The notes under the pieces: generated by a model
What the model was told of the DNA's origin: nothing
Seen by the model: only the letters and a program-made list of their open reading frames with translations
Database searches by the model: none
Program-made: the position numbers and the translations under genes
Origin: Bacillota bacterium
Lineage (GTDB): Bacteria > Bacillota > Clostridia > Christensenellales > Aristaeellaceae
Assembly: GCA_023425025.1 (NCBI GenBank)
Contig: JAFADG010000032.1
Span: 79,080-143,079 of the forward strand
Length of the DNA stretch: 64,000 nt
Direction of reading: 5' to 3'
Shown: positions 46,676 to 56,910 of the stretch, in pieces
Layout: each line of letters starts with the position of its first letter
Position numbering within the stretch: the stretch's first letter is position 1

Positions 46676-46685
46676 GAGAGCACCG

Positions 46686-46735
46686 CCAGGGGCGCTGCCC
46701 CTGGACCTGCTCAAGGGATACATCCCTTGAGAATC
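46686..46735. repeat. double-hairpin intergenic repeat
   Basis: CGCCAGGGGCGCTGCCCCTGG and TCAAGGGATACATCCCTTGA are two back-to-back hairpins just after asnS. This paired form is common between genes in Clostridia and is probably a repeat rather than a single-gene terminator. Confidence 0.55.
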
Positions 46736-46756
46736 CCAATTTATATATAATTGTGT

Positions 46757-46789
46757 AGCGAGCTGCTATATTGGTAGCTCGCTGCTTTT
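46757..46789 (+). terminator. asnS terminator
   Basis: AGCGAGCT pairs with AGCTCGCT across an 11-base loop and is followed by GCTTTTCC. Confidence 0.65.
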
Positions 46790-46870
46790 CCATTTTGCGC
46801 AAGAATCGTTAAGACAACCCATCCACGCCATGTTATACTTCAATTAAGCAACCGCCACGGGGAGGAAGCC

Positions 46871-47719
46871 ATGAAGCATCTGGAGCGCATTGAACAGGCA
46901 CTGGAATATATCGATGATCATCTGGATGAAGCGCTTCGTCTGGAGCAGCTCTCCGGCATATTCCATTTCTCCCCGTATTACTTTCACCGCATGTTCACCG
47001 CTGTGGTGGGCCGGCCCCTCACTGCTTATATCCGGGAAAGGCGGCTGCAAAAAGCCTGTGGGCTTTTGAGGGAAACGCGCCAATCAGTGCTGTCTGTCGG
47101 CATGGATTGCGGCTTCGATACGGCACAGGCTTTTTGCCGCGCATTCAAAAATCAGTTTGGCCTGTCACCCATCCAATACCGCAATGCCAATGATCCATTT
47201 GCAAAGCTTACAACGCAGGAGATGGTAGACGCCTTCCGGCACAAATTAAAAGGAGGGGTTTTTGTGGAGCCCAGGATCATACAACGTCCCAATATGTACA
47301 TTGCCGGCGTCAGCGGCGACGGCAGCAAAACAGCCGCGGTCTGGGATCAGTTTATGGCCCTAAATGAAAAAAGGCCGTTGGCCCATGCTTTGACACAGGA
47401 TGGATACGAGGTCCGCATCTGTGAGGATGAAGGCCAAAGCTGCCATGTAGGTTTGAGTGTACCTGAACCCAAGGCGGATGCAGAATATACGTTGCTTGAG
47501 CTGCCGGCCACGGTATACGCCGTGTTCGACGTATACGTGGCGGAAGGGTATGACAGCCAGAACAGCGCCATGAATGAATGGCTGGACGCGCACGGCAGCC
47601 AATATGCCCAGCGCTTGCTCAAGGGCCAATACTATGTCGTCGAATACTACGACGAGCGCTTTCATGGCGACGCCTCCGATTCCATTGTGGAGATCTGGGT
47701 GCCGCTTATGGAGCAATGA
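46871..47719 (+). CDS. AraC-family regulator with GyrI-like effector domain
   Basis: A 282-residue regulator. Residues 1-110 hold two AraC helix-turn-helix motifs (LRLEQLSGIFHFSPYYFHRM and VLSVGMDCGFDTAQAFCRAF). Residues about 128-280 form a GyrI-like/AraC effector-binding domain (RPNMYIAGVSGDG, LPATVYAVFDVYVAEGYDSQ). Relatives include Rob- and SoxS-linked multidrug regulators. The DNA-binding domain is N-terminal, as usual for this subgroup. The ligand and target genes are unknown. The ATG follows GGGGAGGAAG. Confidence 0.93.
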   Translation: MKHLERIEQALEYIDDHLDEALRLEQLSGIFHFSPYYFHRMFTAVVGRPLTAYIRERRLQKACGLLRETRQSVLSVGMDCGFDTAQAFCRAFKNQFGLSPIQYRNANDPFAKLTTQEMVDAFRHKLKGGVFVEPRIIQRPNMYIAGVSGDGSKTAAVWDQFMALNEKRPLAHALTQDGYEVRICEDEGQSCHVGLSVPEPKADAEYTLLELPATVYAVFDVYVAEGYDSQNSAMNEWLDAHGSQYAQRLLKGQYYVVEYYDERFHGDASDSIVEIWVPLMEQ

Positions 47720-47758
47720 CCAGCAGGACCCCTACAAACCGCGCGGAGGCTCGCGCCG

Positions 47759-47794
47759 GGCTATCGGCACAAAATGCCGGTAGCCTGATTTTTA
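47759..47794 (+). terminator. terminator of the AraC-type gene
   Basis: GGCTATCGGCA pairs with TGCCGGTAGCC and is followed by TGATTTTTAT. Confidence 0.75.
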
Positions 47795-47946
47795 TCGCGC
47801 CGCGGCAATCGGCTATGGTATAATTATTTATTGGAGGGGCTATCAGAAAAGCGCAACAAATAAAGCGACATATTAATAATATGACAAGCAGCAGTCAAGT
47901 TCAGGTCTGTATAATGAGATCAAACCGATGATTGGAGCTGACGATT

Positions 47947-48483
47947 ATGCCCAAAACAGATAATCCGCATTCCATCCGCCTATATGACAGCCTGGTGAAG
48001 CATGCCGATGAGGCGACTGCCCAGAGGATTGCCCACAAAATTCCGATATCAAAATCTGCCGATGCTGATAAGAAGTTTGCTTGGGCGCAAAGCATCTGCG
48101 TTGATCTGGAAAAGGAAATGGATGATGAGACCATCAAAGCCATCCGGATGGATTGCGCCTGCGGCCCGGATGCGGGTAAGATCAGCAGCCTGAAAAAACT
48201 GTACAGGTCCTGCCCGGATATGGAAGCATTCGCGGAAAAGGCAACCGGTTTGAAGCAGGGCTATGAAATGAAATTTGAAGACCAGAGCCTGTATCTGTTT
48301 TATCCCCAATGCTACTGCTCCTGCGTGAAAAGAATCCAGCAGCCGCTTTCGAAAACCTGGTGCTACTGCACGCTGGGCTACACAAAGAAGATGTTTGAGG
48401 GCATACTTGACCGGCCGGTCACCGTTGAACTTTTGGACAGCGTGAAAATGGGCGGCGAAAAGTGCATTATCAAAATTACATAA
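47947..48483 (+). CDS. cysteine-rich protein of unknown function (DUF6144-like)
   Basis: A 178-residue cytosolic protein with nine or more cysteines in paired motifs: MDCACGPDAG, RSCPDM, CYCSCVKRIQ and WCYCTLGY. The N-terminal half is helical and charged. The C-terminal CYCSCV region followed by YTKKMFEGILDRPVTVELLDS resembles a clostridial family annotated DUF6144. The repeated CxC motifs suggest metal or Fe-S binding, but this is inference. The ATG at 47947 follows GGAGCTG; the frame extends 5 codons further up without a ribosome binding site. Confidence 0.7.
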   Translation: MPKTDNPHSIRLYDSLVKHADEATAQRIAHKIPISKSADADKKFAWAQSICVDLEKEMDDETIKAIRMDCACGPDAGKISSLKKLYRSCPDMEAFAEKATGLKQGYEMKFEDQSLYLFYPQCYCSCVKRIQQPLSKTWCYCTLGYTKKMFEGILDRPVTVELLDSVKMGGEKCIIKIT

Positions 48484-48602
48484 AGGATTGCATAAAAGCC
48501 TGCGTTGGATGGCTTGGAGCCGAAAATGATTTCCCTTGAGTATACCTTGGCTAAATGTCGGCCATGCAGATCGTGCTTTTCAAACATACGCTTTATGCGG
48601 CT

Positions 48603-48728
48603 GGGCGGGCGACTGCTAATCGCCCCTACGATTACAAGCGTTTGTTGGCTTTTCTTCCGGATTGCATGCGCTCCGGCGGGGTAGCCAACAAACACATAAC
48701 GATGTAGGGGCGAATATCATTCGCCCGC
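48603..48728. repeat. MITE-like inverted repeat element
   Basis: Outer arms GGGCGGGCGACTGCTAATCG (48603 on) and the CGAATATCATTCGCCCGC end (to 48728) pair imperfectly, and inner arms GTTTGTTGGCT and AGCCAACAAAC pair perfectly. The gap 48484-48823 between convergent genes holds this element and no gene. TAGGGGCGA-type inverted repeats like this are widespread non-autonomous elements. Confidence 0.7.
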
Positions 48729-48823
48729 AAACAATAAGCTGATTGCAGTAGGATCATGCCAGCGCCTACTTCCATTCGCCGATGCGGCTATACCGGTATA
48801 GATACTCGCTCTTTGGGACAGCC

Positions 48824-50431
48824 CTATTTTCTCCCCTTCCAGACCATGTGCATCAATATCACCCCAACGACGGCTGTCGCCCAAAACCCCAGGAACGCCG
48901 GCCAGGGAATACCCAGCCATAACGGCTTGATGGATGTCTGGCAAATCAATGCGGAGGATATCAGCAGCGCACAGCACAACAGGCTGAAGATCAGCCGGTT
49001 GACCATGCGGCTGACGCTTTGCAGCGGCTTTTCCGAGCCGGTCAGTTCCAGGTTGATCTTCCCCTGTCCCCTGACGGCGGTTTTCAAGAATTCCGACAGC
49101 TGATAAGGCAGCTCCAGCGCCTTTTTTCCTGACCTATACAGCGTCTGCGCGCCTTGCTGCAGCTCCCGGCCCAGGTCCAGTTCTTCAAACATGCCGCCTT
49201 GCATATTGGCAGCCATGGCGGATACGAAATCCACCTCGGGGCACAACTGGCTGACAACGCCCTGTATGGTGACCATGCCCCTGCTGAGCATGGCCATGCC
49301 CTCCGGCATTTGAAGGCTGTGCCGGTTGGCGATGCCCAGTACCTCCTCCATCATGCGGCCCAGGTTCATTTGTCCCACTTCCATGCGGCTGTAGCGGTTC
49401 ATAACCGTTTCAATGTCCTCATACAGCCGGGCATGGTCGATGGGCTGGCTGTGAACGGCCAGGGACAAAAGCGCTTCCTTGGCCTCCTGCACGTCGCCGA
49501 GTACTACGCCTTTCACCGCGCTCTTTAGAAGCTGCTGTTCCCGCGGTGTCAGCCGGCCGACCATGCCAAGGTCCAGGTAAACGATCTTTCCATCCCGTAT
49601 GCTGATGTTGCCGGGATGCGGGTCCGCGTGAAAAAAGCCGTCCTCGAGTATCTGCTTGGCGTAGTTTGCGCACAGCCGCTCCGCCAGTTCCTTGAGGTCA
49701 TACCCAGCCGCAAGCAGCTTCTCCTTCTGATTGATGGGGATTCCCTCCACGTACTCCATGACCAATACCCGCCTGGTGGTGCAATCCAGGTATACTTTGG
49801 GGCAGGCGACATAGGCCACCTCCCGGTGGAAGGCAGCAAAAGTCTCTACATTCTGGGCCTCGGCCAGAAAATCCATTTCCTGTTGGGCCACAAACCACAT
49901 TTCATCCAGGACCGCCCGGAAGTCCACGGCGCTGCCCGCCACGCCGGAAAGCTTTATAAGCCCCGCGGCCTTGCGCAAAAGGGCCATGTCGCTTTGCATC
50001 CGTTCATCGATGCCGGCCCGTTGCACCTTGACCACCGCTTTTTCGCCGGTTGTCAGTATGGCCTTGTGCACCTGGGCCATGGAGGCGGCGCCGATGGGCG
50101 CCTCTTCCACAACGGAAAATACCGTATCCAAGGATACGGCATATTCCTGCGTAATGATCTCATTCACTTCCGCAAAGGGCATGGGCTGCACGCTGTCCCG
50201 AAGCAGGGAAAGCTCCCGTACAAAAGCCTCCGGGAGCAGATCCCCGCGTATGGACAGAATTTGACCGATCTTCACAAAGGTCGGCCCCAGGTCCTGAAGA
50301 ATCAGCCGCAGCTTTTGCGGCGTGACGCCCCGGATGACCTCGTGGCGGTACAGGACGGTCAGGATTTCCCGCAGCCTGTGGCTTTGGGCGCCCCTGGGCA
50401 CATCACTCGTCGTCTTCGCCGCCGACGTCAT
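48824..50431 (-). CDS. UbiB/AarF-family atypical kinase
   Basis: A protein of about 535 residues with the ADCK/UbiB fold: KxGQ motif in GPTFVKIGQILS, Ala-rich loop EEAPIGAASMAQVHKA, AVVKVQRAG with the ATP-lysine, HADPHPGNISI and DLGMVGRLTP. Two C-terminal membrane segments (about 480-530) anchor it. UbiB proteins are linked to quinone or isoprenoid lipid metabolism; the clostridial substrate is unknown. The start is uncertain: ATG at 50431 inside the upstream gene, or GTG at 50401 just after its stop. It overlaps or abuts a phasin-like gene, a pairing common in Clostridia. Confidence 0.88.
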   Translation of the reverse strand: MTSAAKTTSDVPRGAQSHRLREILTVLYRHEVIRGVTPQKLRLILQDLGPTFVKIGQILSIRGDLLPEAFVRELSLLRDSVQPMPFAEVNEIITQEYAVSLDTVFSVVEEAPIGAASMAQVHKAILTTGEKAVVKVQRAGIDERMQSDMALLRKAAGLIKLSGVAGSAVDFRAVLDEMWFVAQQEMDFLAEAQNVETFAAFHREVAYVACPKVYLDCTTRRVLVMEYVEGIPINQKEKLLAAGYDLKELAERLCANYAKQILEDGFFHADPHPGNISIRDGKIVYLDLGMVGRLTPREQQLLKSAVKGVVLGDVQEAKEALLSLAVHSQPIDHARLYEDIETVMNRYSRMEVGQMNLGRMMEEVLGIANRHSLQMPEGMAMLSRGMVTIQGVVSQLCPEVDFVSAMAANMQGGMFEELDLGRELQQGAQTLYRSGKKALELPYQLSEFLKTAVRGQGKINLELTGSEKPLQSVSRMVNRLIFSLLCCALLISSALICQTSIKPLWLGIPWPAFLGFWATAVVGVILMHMVWKGRK

Positions 50432-50762
50432 CCCCGTCCTGCGTTTCTTCATCGGCCTTCTCCATGGCGTCAATCTGTTCGCGCACAGCCTTCAGCTGTT
50501 CCTTGGTCATGGTGCGCAGATGGTCCACCACATCTTCCATTTTTGATTTGCTTTCGTTGAAAATGGGGGCCACCTTTTCATCGAAGGTCTTCTTCATTTT
50601 CTGGGTCAGTTCCTCGTTCAGGGCCTTGCCCTGTTCCCAGGTGATCTCGCCCTTTTTCGCCAGCTGGTCCACCAGCTCTTTGGACTTTTCCACAGTGGTA
50701 GCGACGGCGCCAAGGCCCGCCAACAGGACTTTTTTCAAATCATCGCCGATGGTGTTGCTCAT
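50403..50762 (-). CDS. phasin-like coiled-coil protein
   Basis: A 119-residue, highly charged, helical protein starting MSNTIGDDLKKVLLAGLGAV, which resembles the phasin or PHA-granule regulator family seen beside UbiB genes. It has an acidic C-terminus (EETQDGDDVGGEDDE) and contains no membrane segment. Members coat hydrophobic surfaces in PHA producers; no PHA genes are here, so the partner may be the UbiB kinase or its lipid. The ATG follows AAAGGAGGATG. Confidence 0.8.
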   Translation of the reverse strand: MSNTIGDDLKKVLLAGLGAVATTVEKSKELVDQLAKKGEITWEQGKALNEELTQKMKKTFDEKVAPIFNESKSKMEDVVDHLRTMTKEQLKAVREQIDAMEKADEETQDGDDVGGEDDE

Positions 50763-50848
50763 TTTTCATCCTCCTTTACGTTTGGGTCAAAATCAGTATA
50801 TCGCTGTTTCCTTTTGCTGCCCATTCCTATTTTCCCAAAGATGCGGCT

Positions 50849-52186
50849 TCATACTCCAACCGTCGCTTTTTCGGTTTCATCCTCGGTGCTTGTTTCATCC
50901 GTACTCTCGTCCGGCAGAAGCATCTTGGCCTGGGTTCCGTCCAGCGCTTCCACCTTGCGCAGGTGGCGCTCGATGGTCTTGGTGCGATTAAATGCAAGAT
51001 CCACGGAATCCGATGCCTGCCGGAGTCTTTTTTGCGTGTTTTCCAGCATCAGGGCAAACTTGCCAAAGTCCGTTTTGACTGCGCCCAGCAGCTTCCACAC
51101 CTCGGCCGAATGTTTTTCAATGGCCAGCGTCCGAAAGCCCATTTGAAGGCTATTCAGCAGCGCCGTCAGGGTGGAGGGCCCGGCAATCACCACCCGCTGG
51201 CTTCTTTGAATCTCCTCCACCAGCCCCATATCCCGCATGGCCTCGGCATACAGCCCTTCCAGCGGCAGGAACATGATGGCAAAATCAGTGGTGTGAGGCG
51301 GCACGACGTACTTATCCGAAATCCGCTTTGCTTCGGCTTTTAAAGCCTGTACCAGTTCCTTGCGGGCATCGGCCGTCCTTTGCGCATCGCCCTGCTCCTG
51401 GGCCTCCAGAACACGGATAAAGGCCTCCTGCGGGAACTTGCTGTCGATGGGCAGGTAGACGGATGCGGCCAAATCCTCCTGCCTGCCGGGCAGCTTGAGC
51501 GCGTACTCCACCCGTTCCTGGGCATCCGGCTTGACCGCTACGTTTGCTTCATATTGGTTGGATGCAAGCACCTGGGCAAGCAGGTTTCCCAATTGCATTT
51601 CGCCCCAGATGCCGCGGGACTTGACGTTGGAGAGCACCTTCTTCAAATCCCCCACGCCGCTGGCCAGCGCCTGCATTTCGCCAAGCCCCTTGTACACTTC
51701 CTCAAGCCGGGTGGAAACCTGGGAAAAGCTTTCCCCAAGCCGCTTGTCCAGCGTTTCGTGAAGCTTTTCATCCACGGTGCGTCGCATTTCCTCCAGCTTT
51801 TGCATGTTTTCCTTTTGCAGCTTGCCCATGCCGTCGGCAAGGGTATCCCGCATTTTGTCCAGGCGGTCTTCCTGAACCCTGGAGACATTTTGCATCTGCT
51901 GCTGCAGGGAATTCAGCTGTACCGCCTGGCTGGATAAAATCTGGCTCAGGGTATTGATGATGCTGTCGTTCATTCCCTTGTGGAGCACGGCGTTTTCCGA
52001 GCGCTGGCCGGCAATGCCCTGGTTTATGTCATACATCACATCAACCAGATACTGCTCCCATTTGGCAATACGTGCCAAGAGCTCCTGATGACGCTTTGAA
52101 GCTTTTCTGATTTGTGCCAGTGCAAGGACGATCAGGAGGATCAATAATACCGCGACGGCAGCAAGCAGAATCAATTCGTAGTCCAT
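50849..52186 (-). CDS. rmuC: DNA recombination protein RmuC
   Basis: A 445-residue protein. One N-terminal membrane segment (about 4-24) is followed by a long coiled coil (about 30-160) and the RmuC nuclease-like core (VLSNVKSRGIWGEMQLGNLL, then LPIDSKFPQEAF and IMFLPLEGLYAEAM). RmuC limits inversions between short repeats in E. coli. The start at 52186 (MDYELILLAAVA) begins the membrane segment; longer frames lack support. The C-terminus is acidic and probably disordered. Confidence 0.93.
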   Translation of the reverse strand: MDYELILLAAVAVLLILLIVLALAQIRKASKRHQELLARIAKWEQYLVDVMYDINQGIAGQRSENAVLHKGMNDSIINTLSQILSSQAVQLNSLQQQMQNVSRVQEDRLDKMRDTLADGMGKLQKENMQKLEEMRRTVDEKLHETLDKRLGESFSQVSTRLEEVYKGLGEMQALASGVGDLKKVLSNVKSRGIWGEMQLGNLLAQVLASNQYEANVAVKPDAQERVEYALKLPGRQEDLAASVYLPIDSKFPQEAFIRVLEAQEQGDAQRTADARKELVQALKAEAKRISDKYVVPPHTTDFAIMFLPLEGLYAEAMRDMGLVEEIQRSQRVVIAGPSTLTALLNSLQMGFRTLAIEKHSAEVWKLLGAVKTDFGKFALMLENTQKRLRQASDSVDLAFNRTKTIERHLRKVEALDGTQAKMLLPDESTDETSTEDETEKATVGV

Positions 52187-52251
52187 TCGCCCAGCACGCT
52201 CCTTGGTATTCTTCTTTGCAAAAGGGGGCAGCATTGCCGCTGCCCCGCTTG

Positions 52252-52851
52252 CTATATTTCTCTGCGGCCTTCCATCGCCTTGGCCAGGGTAATCTCGTCC
52301 GCATACTCCAAATCGCTGCCCACGGGCACGCCATGGGCGATACGGGTCACCTTCAAGCCCATGGGCTTTAGGAGCCTGGTGATATAGGTGGCCGTGGCCT
52401 CCCCCTCGATATCGGGGTTGGTGGCCAGTATGACCTCCTGGATATTCTCATGGCCTACGCGGGATAAGAGCTCCTTGATGCGTATGTCCTCTGGGCCGAC
52501 GCCATCCATGGGCGAAAGCGTTCCATGCAGCACATGGTAGCCGCCTTTGTATTCCCGGATGCGCTCCATGGCCGCCACATCCCGCGGGTCTCTGACCACG
52601 CACAGCTGGCCGTTGCGGCGCTTGTCATCCATGCACAGCGCACAGGGATCGTCCGTGGTGTAATTCCCGCACACGCTGCAGTAACGGATGGATTTGCGCC
52701 CCTGCCAAAGGGCGGCGGCCAGCTCGTGCACATCCTCCTGGGGCAGGCTGATGATATGGTACGCCAGCCGCTGCGCCGTTTTTTGCCCGATGCCCGGCAG
52801 CCTTGCAAGCTGGCTCACCATGCGGGCGATGGGCTCCAATTGCTGCGCCAT
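52252..52851 (-). CDS. recR: recombination mediator RecR
   Basis: A 199-residue repair protein that loads RecA with RecO and RecF. An N-terminal helix-hairpin-helix (LARLPGIGQKTAQRLAYHII) precedes a Cys4 zinc finger (CSVCGNYTTDDPCALC) and a Toprim domain (VILATNPDIEGEATATYI). It starts 2 bases after the ybaB stop, the common ybaB-recR pair. dnaX, the usual first member, is not in the window. Confidence 0.97.
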   Translation of the reverse strand: MAQQLEPIARMVSQLARLPGIGQKTAQRLAYHIISLPQEDVHELAAALWQGRKSIRYCSVCGNYTTDDPCALCMDDKRRNGQLCVVRDPRDVAAMERIREYKGGYHVLHGTLSPMDGVGPEDIRIKELLSRVGHENIQEVILATNPDIEGEATATYITRLLKPMGLKVTRIAHGVPVGSDLEYADEITLAKAMEGRREI

Positions 52852-52853
52852 AC

Positions 52854-53192
52854 TTAAAACATGCCGCCCATGCCGGGGTTCAGCCTGTTCATTTCCGCTT
52901 CACGGGTTTCTTCACCCTTGCGCAGCGCTTCGTTCACGGCTGCCAAGATCAAATCCTGCAGCATATCCACATCCTCCGGATCAACCACCTGGGGATCCAA
53001 GGTAATAGACTTCAATTCACGCTTGCCGCCGACTAATACCTTTACCATGCCGCCGCCGGAGGAGGCTTCATATTCACGATTGTCAAGTTCCGCCTGTGCC
53101 TTTTCCATCTGTTCCTGAAGCTTTTGCGCCTGGCGCATCAGCTGCTGCATATTCGCTCCGCCGCCAAAGCCGCCGAAATTGTTCCTTGCCAT
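52854..53192 (-). CDS. YbaB/EbfC nucleoid-associated protein
   Basis: A 112-residue DNA-binding protein of the YbaB family. An N-terminal Gly/Asn-rich start (MARNNFGGFGGGANMQQLMR) leads into a helix and the conserved VKVLVGGKRELKSITLDPQV. The ATG at 53192 follows TGGAGGATG. It is co-transcribed with recR. Confidence 0.95.
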   Translation of the reverse strand: MARNNFGGFGGGANMQQLMRQAQKLQEQMEKAQAELDNREYEASSGGGMVKVLVGGKRELKSITLDPQVVDPEDVDMLQDLILAAVNEALRKGEETREAEMNRLNPGMGGMF

Positions 53193-53274
53193 GCCGTCAT
53201 CCTCCAAATTGCCAGTGAATTCATTCCCCTTATTATACAGGATTTCCGGCAGGCTGCCAACTGTTTTCCTCGGT

Positions 53275-54027
53275 TTATGCTTTTGCGGCTTTATCGAAAG
53301 TGGAGATAATGTTCAAATCGCCGGAAACAGCGCTGCAGCGGATGGTGCTCCCACCCTCCTTCAGCTTGATGCCGGAGGTGTGCACATGACCGCTTACAGC
53401 CTTCAGGGAGGCATCCAGGGTGTCGGTGGGAACAAGCACTTCCAGATCGCCTGACACGGTGTTCGCGTCCAGGCGGCTGAAGGGAGCGCGGAATTCCAGC
53501 CACATATCGCCGCTGACGCCATTGGTTTTGATCTGGTCGAAGGCGATGCTCTGCAGCCGCGCGCCACCGCTGACGGTACGCAGCGTCAGCCGCTCACCGG
53601 TCAGGTCGCCGCCCTTTATATCGCCGCTGACAGTACGCAGCTGCAAGCTGTTCGCCGCCGTGGCCATGGCCCGCAAATCGCCGGAGACGGTTTCCAGCGT
53701 GACCGCCGTTCCTTTGGCGCCCCTGCTGTTGAGCAAGCCGCTGACGGTGTGGGCATCGATGACGCCGCGCCAGTCCTTGGGAATGCGGATGCACACCTGC
53801 GTCCACTTGTGGGTGATGAAGTTCAGGGAAAAGATCAGCGCGGGCTGCTCCACCACCAGGCGGCCACTATGCTCCTCAATGCGCAGGTCCGCCACCGACT
53901 GGTCATCCCCCGCCGCCAGGACCTGTATCTCCTGCACGTCATCGGCAATCAGCTCCAACTGCGCCCAGGTCAGCCGGCAGTACAATTCAGAAACGCTCTC
54001 CTTGGGAAAGCTTACATTCTTCTCCAT
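53275..54027 (-). CDS. DUF4097-type beta-helix protein
   Basis: A 250-residue protein with repeated VSGD/TVSG units (HTVSGLLNSRG, ETVSGDLRAM, RTVSGDIKGG, RTVSGGARLQ, NTVSGDLEVL, SAVSGDLNII), the signature of the DUF4097 parallel beta-strand fold. No signal peptide or anchor is present. Related domains occur in anti-sigma-linked and envelope-stress proteins, but no partner regulator is adjacent here. The ATG at 54027 follows AAAAGGAGG. Confidence 0.85.
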   Translation of the reverse strand: MEKNVSFPKESVSELYCRLTWAQLELIADDVQEIQVLAAGDDQSVADLRIEEHSGRLVVEQPALIFSLNFITHKWTQVCIRIPKDWRGVIDAHTVSGLLNSRGAKGTAVTLETVSGDLRAMATAANSLQLRTVSGDIKGGDLTGERLTLRTVSGGARLQSIAFDQIKTNGVSGDMWLEFRAPFSRLDANTVSGDLEVLVPTDTLDASLKAVSGHVHTSGIKLKEGGSTIRCSAVSGDLNIISTFDKAAKA

Positions 54028-54136
54028 TTGTGTTGACCTCCTTTTCAAGTCACACACATCATACCACCACTCCCTGGCAATTACAAATTAGATCATAATT
54101 AGAAATTGCATGGGGGTTTCTCATATATGAGAAAGA

Positions 54137-54172
54137 AAATGCCCCGTGTATTTGGAATATACATGGGCATTT
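54137..54172. other. isolated hairpin
   Basis: AAATGCCCCGTGTAT pairs with ATACATGGGCATTT. Just before it, TTCTCATATATGAGAA is a perfect palindrome. Position and strand do not tie it to a gene. Confidence 0.4.
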
Positions 54173-54269
54173 GAGCGCGAAGATGTCCCTCAAGCAATGT
54201 GGTTCAAGAAAAATACAAAAAATCCTTCACGCAGTGAGGGATGACACACAAGGCGATGATAGGGTTGTA

Positions 54270-54613
54270 ATCCATAAATTCTGTGCACAATGTTCCTTGA
54301 GGAACAACGAGGGGGCCGCAGCCCCTTCGTTTGAAATCGTATCGCCCGGCTTTGCCGGGCGGGCGGGGCTCCGTAGCCGAAGCGCCGCCAATGGCGGATG
54401 AAGCGAGGCGGAGGAGACTGGCAAAACAGAGCAAAGCGAACGACAGTGAGCAGTGCGGCAATTGAGCCAGATGGGATGGCGGAGCAAACATTCCTTACAC
54501 GGTTTTCTGGCCGTAGCCCTGAAATTGGCCAAGCGAAGCGCGGGACGATGCACAGGGATACAAGAAAACCGTGCAAAAAGTCGAGGAGATGACGCTTTCG
54601 CGTCATCTCCTCG
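54270..54613. repeat. repeat-rich intergenic region with a dispersed repeat copy
   Basis: The 600-base gap 54028-54627 contains no supported gene. Positions 54382-54475 are a copy of the dispersed repeat also seen at 5823-5920 and 63401-63498. It is preceded by GC hairpins such as GAGGGGGCCGCAGCCCCTTC and TCGCCCGGCTTTGCCGGGCG. The right end is the groEL terminator. Confidence 0.65.
54571..54613 (-). terminator. groEL terminator
   Basis: CGAGGAGATGACGC pairs with GCGTCATCTCCTCG across a 4-base loop; on the minus strand it is followed by ACTTTTTG. Confidence 0.8.
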
Positions 54614-54627
54614 AAAGGGCGCAGCCC

Positions 54628-56271
<1,644 letters not shown>

Positions 56272-56289
56272 TTATTCCGGCAAACGCGA

Positions 56290-56574
56290 TTATTCCACAA
56301 TGGCCAGGATGTCGCTCTGGCGAACGATGATGAGTTCTTTGTCGTCAACCTTTACTTCGGTGCCGGCATACTTGCTATAAATAACCTTCTGGCCAACTTC
56401 CACCTGCATTTTGACTTCCTTGCCGTCCACCAGGCCGCCGGGGCCAACAGCCAGAACTTCCGCCATCTGCGGCTTTTCCTTGGCCGTACCGGGCAAAAGA
56501 ATACCGCCCTTGATGGTCTCGCCCACTTCAATGTTTTTGATGACAACCCTGTCACCCAAAGGCTTAACGTTCAT
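56290..56574 (-). CDS. groES: co-chaperonin GroES
   Basis: A 94-residue lid subunit for GroEL. The mobile loop is EVGETIKGGILLPGTAKEKP and the dome region includes KVIYSKYAGTEVK. The ATG follows GCGAGGAGGATT. First gene of the groESL operon. Confidence 0.99.
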   Translation of the reverse strand: MNVKPLGDRVVIKNIEVGETIKGGILLPGTAKEKPQMAEVLAVGPGGLVDGKEVKMQVEVGQKVIYSKYAGTEVKVDDKELIIVRQSDILAIVE

Positions 56575-56609
56575 GGTAATCCTCCTCGCTGCATCGAATC
56601 TTCATATTG

Positions 56610-56636
56610 TTAGCACTCGAATTAAGTGAGTGCTAA
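56610..56636. promoter_or_regulatory. CIRCE operator of groESL
   Basis: A perfect match to the HrcA-binding CIRCE element: TTAGCACTC, 9 bases, GAGTGCTAA. It lies 36 bases upstream of groES, so HrcA repression relieved by heat is expected. hrcA itself is not in the window. Confidence 0.98.
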
Positions 56637-56649
56637 ACCGCACGTGCAT

Positions 56650-56678
56650 AGTTTACGGCATTTCCCATGGGATATCAA
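56650..56678 (-). promoter_or_regulatory. sigma-A promoter of groESL
   Basis: On the minus strand TTGATA and TAAACT are separated by 17 bases, placing the transcription start at the CIRCE element. Confidence 0.75.
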
Positions 56679-56910
56679 GTGATTTCCATTTCCGTATTCG
56701 GCCAAATATTCTGATTTTTATCCACAATTTCGGATGGAAGCAATAAATCAGATCCATCCTCCTGTTATCTTCAATTATCTTCAATTTTCGCACATCGAAA
56801 GATTTTCATCAGAAACCTGCCGCTTTATGATACAATAAGAAAAGCATTGTAATTCAAGCGTTTTCCGGAGAGGGAGGATTATTATCAGCTTTCAGGCTTC
56901 CATCGCTCCA

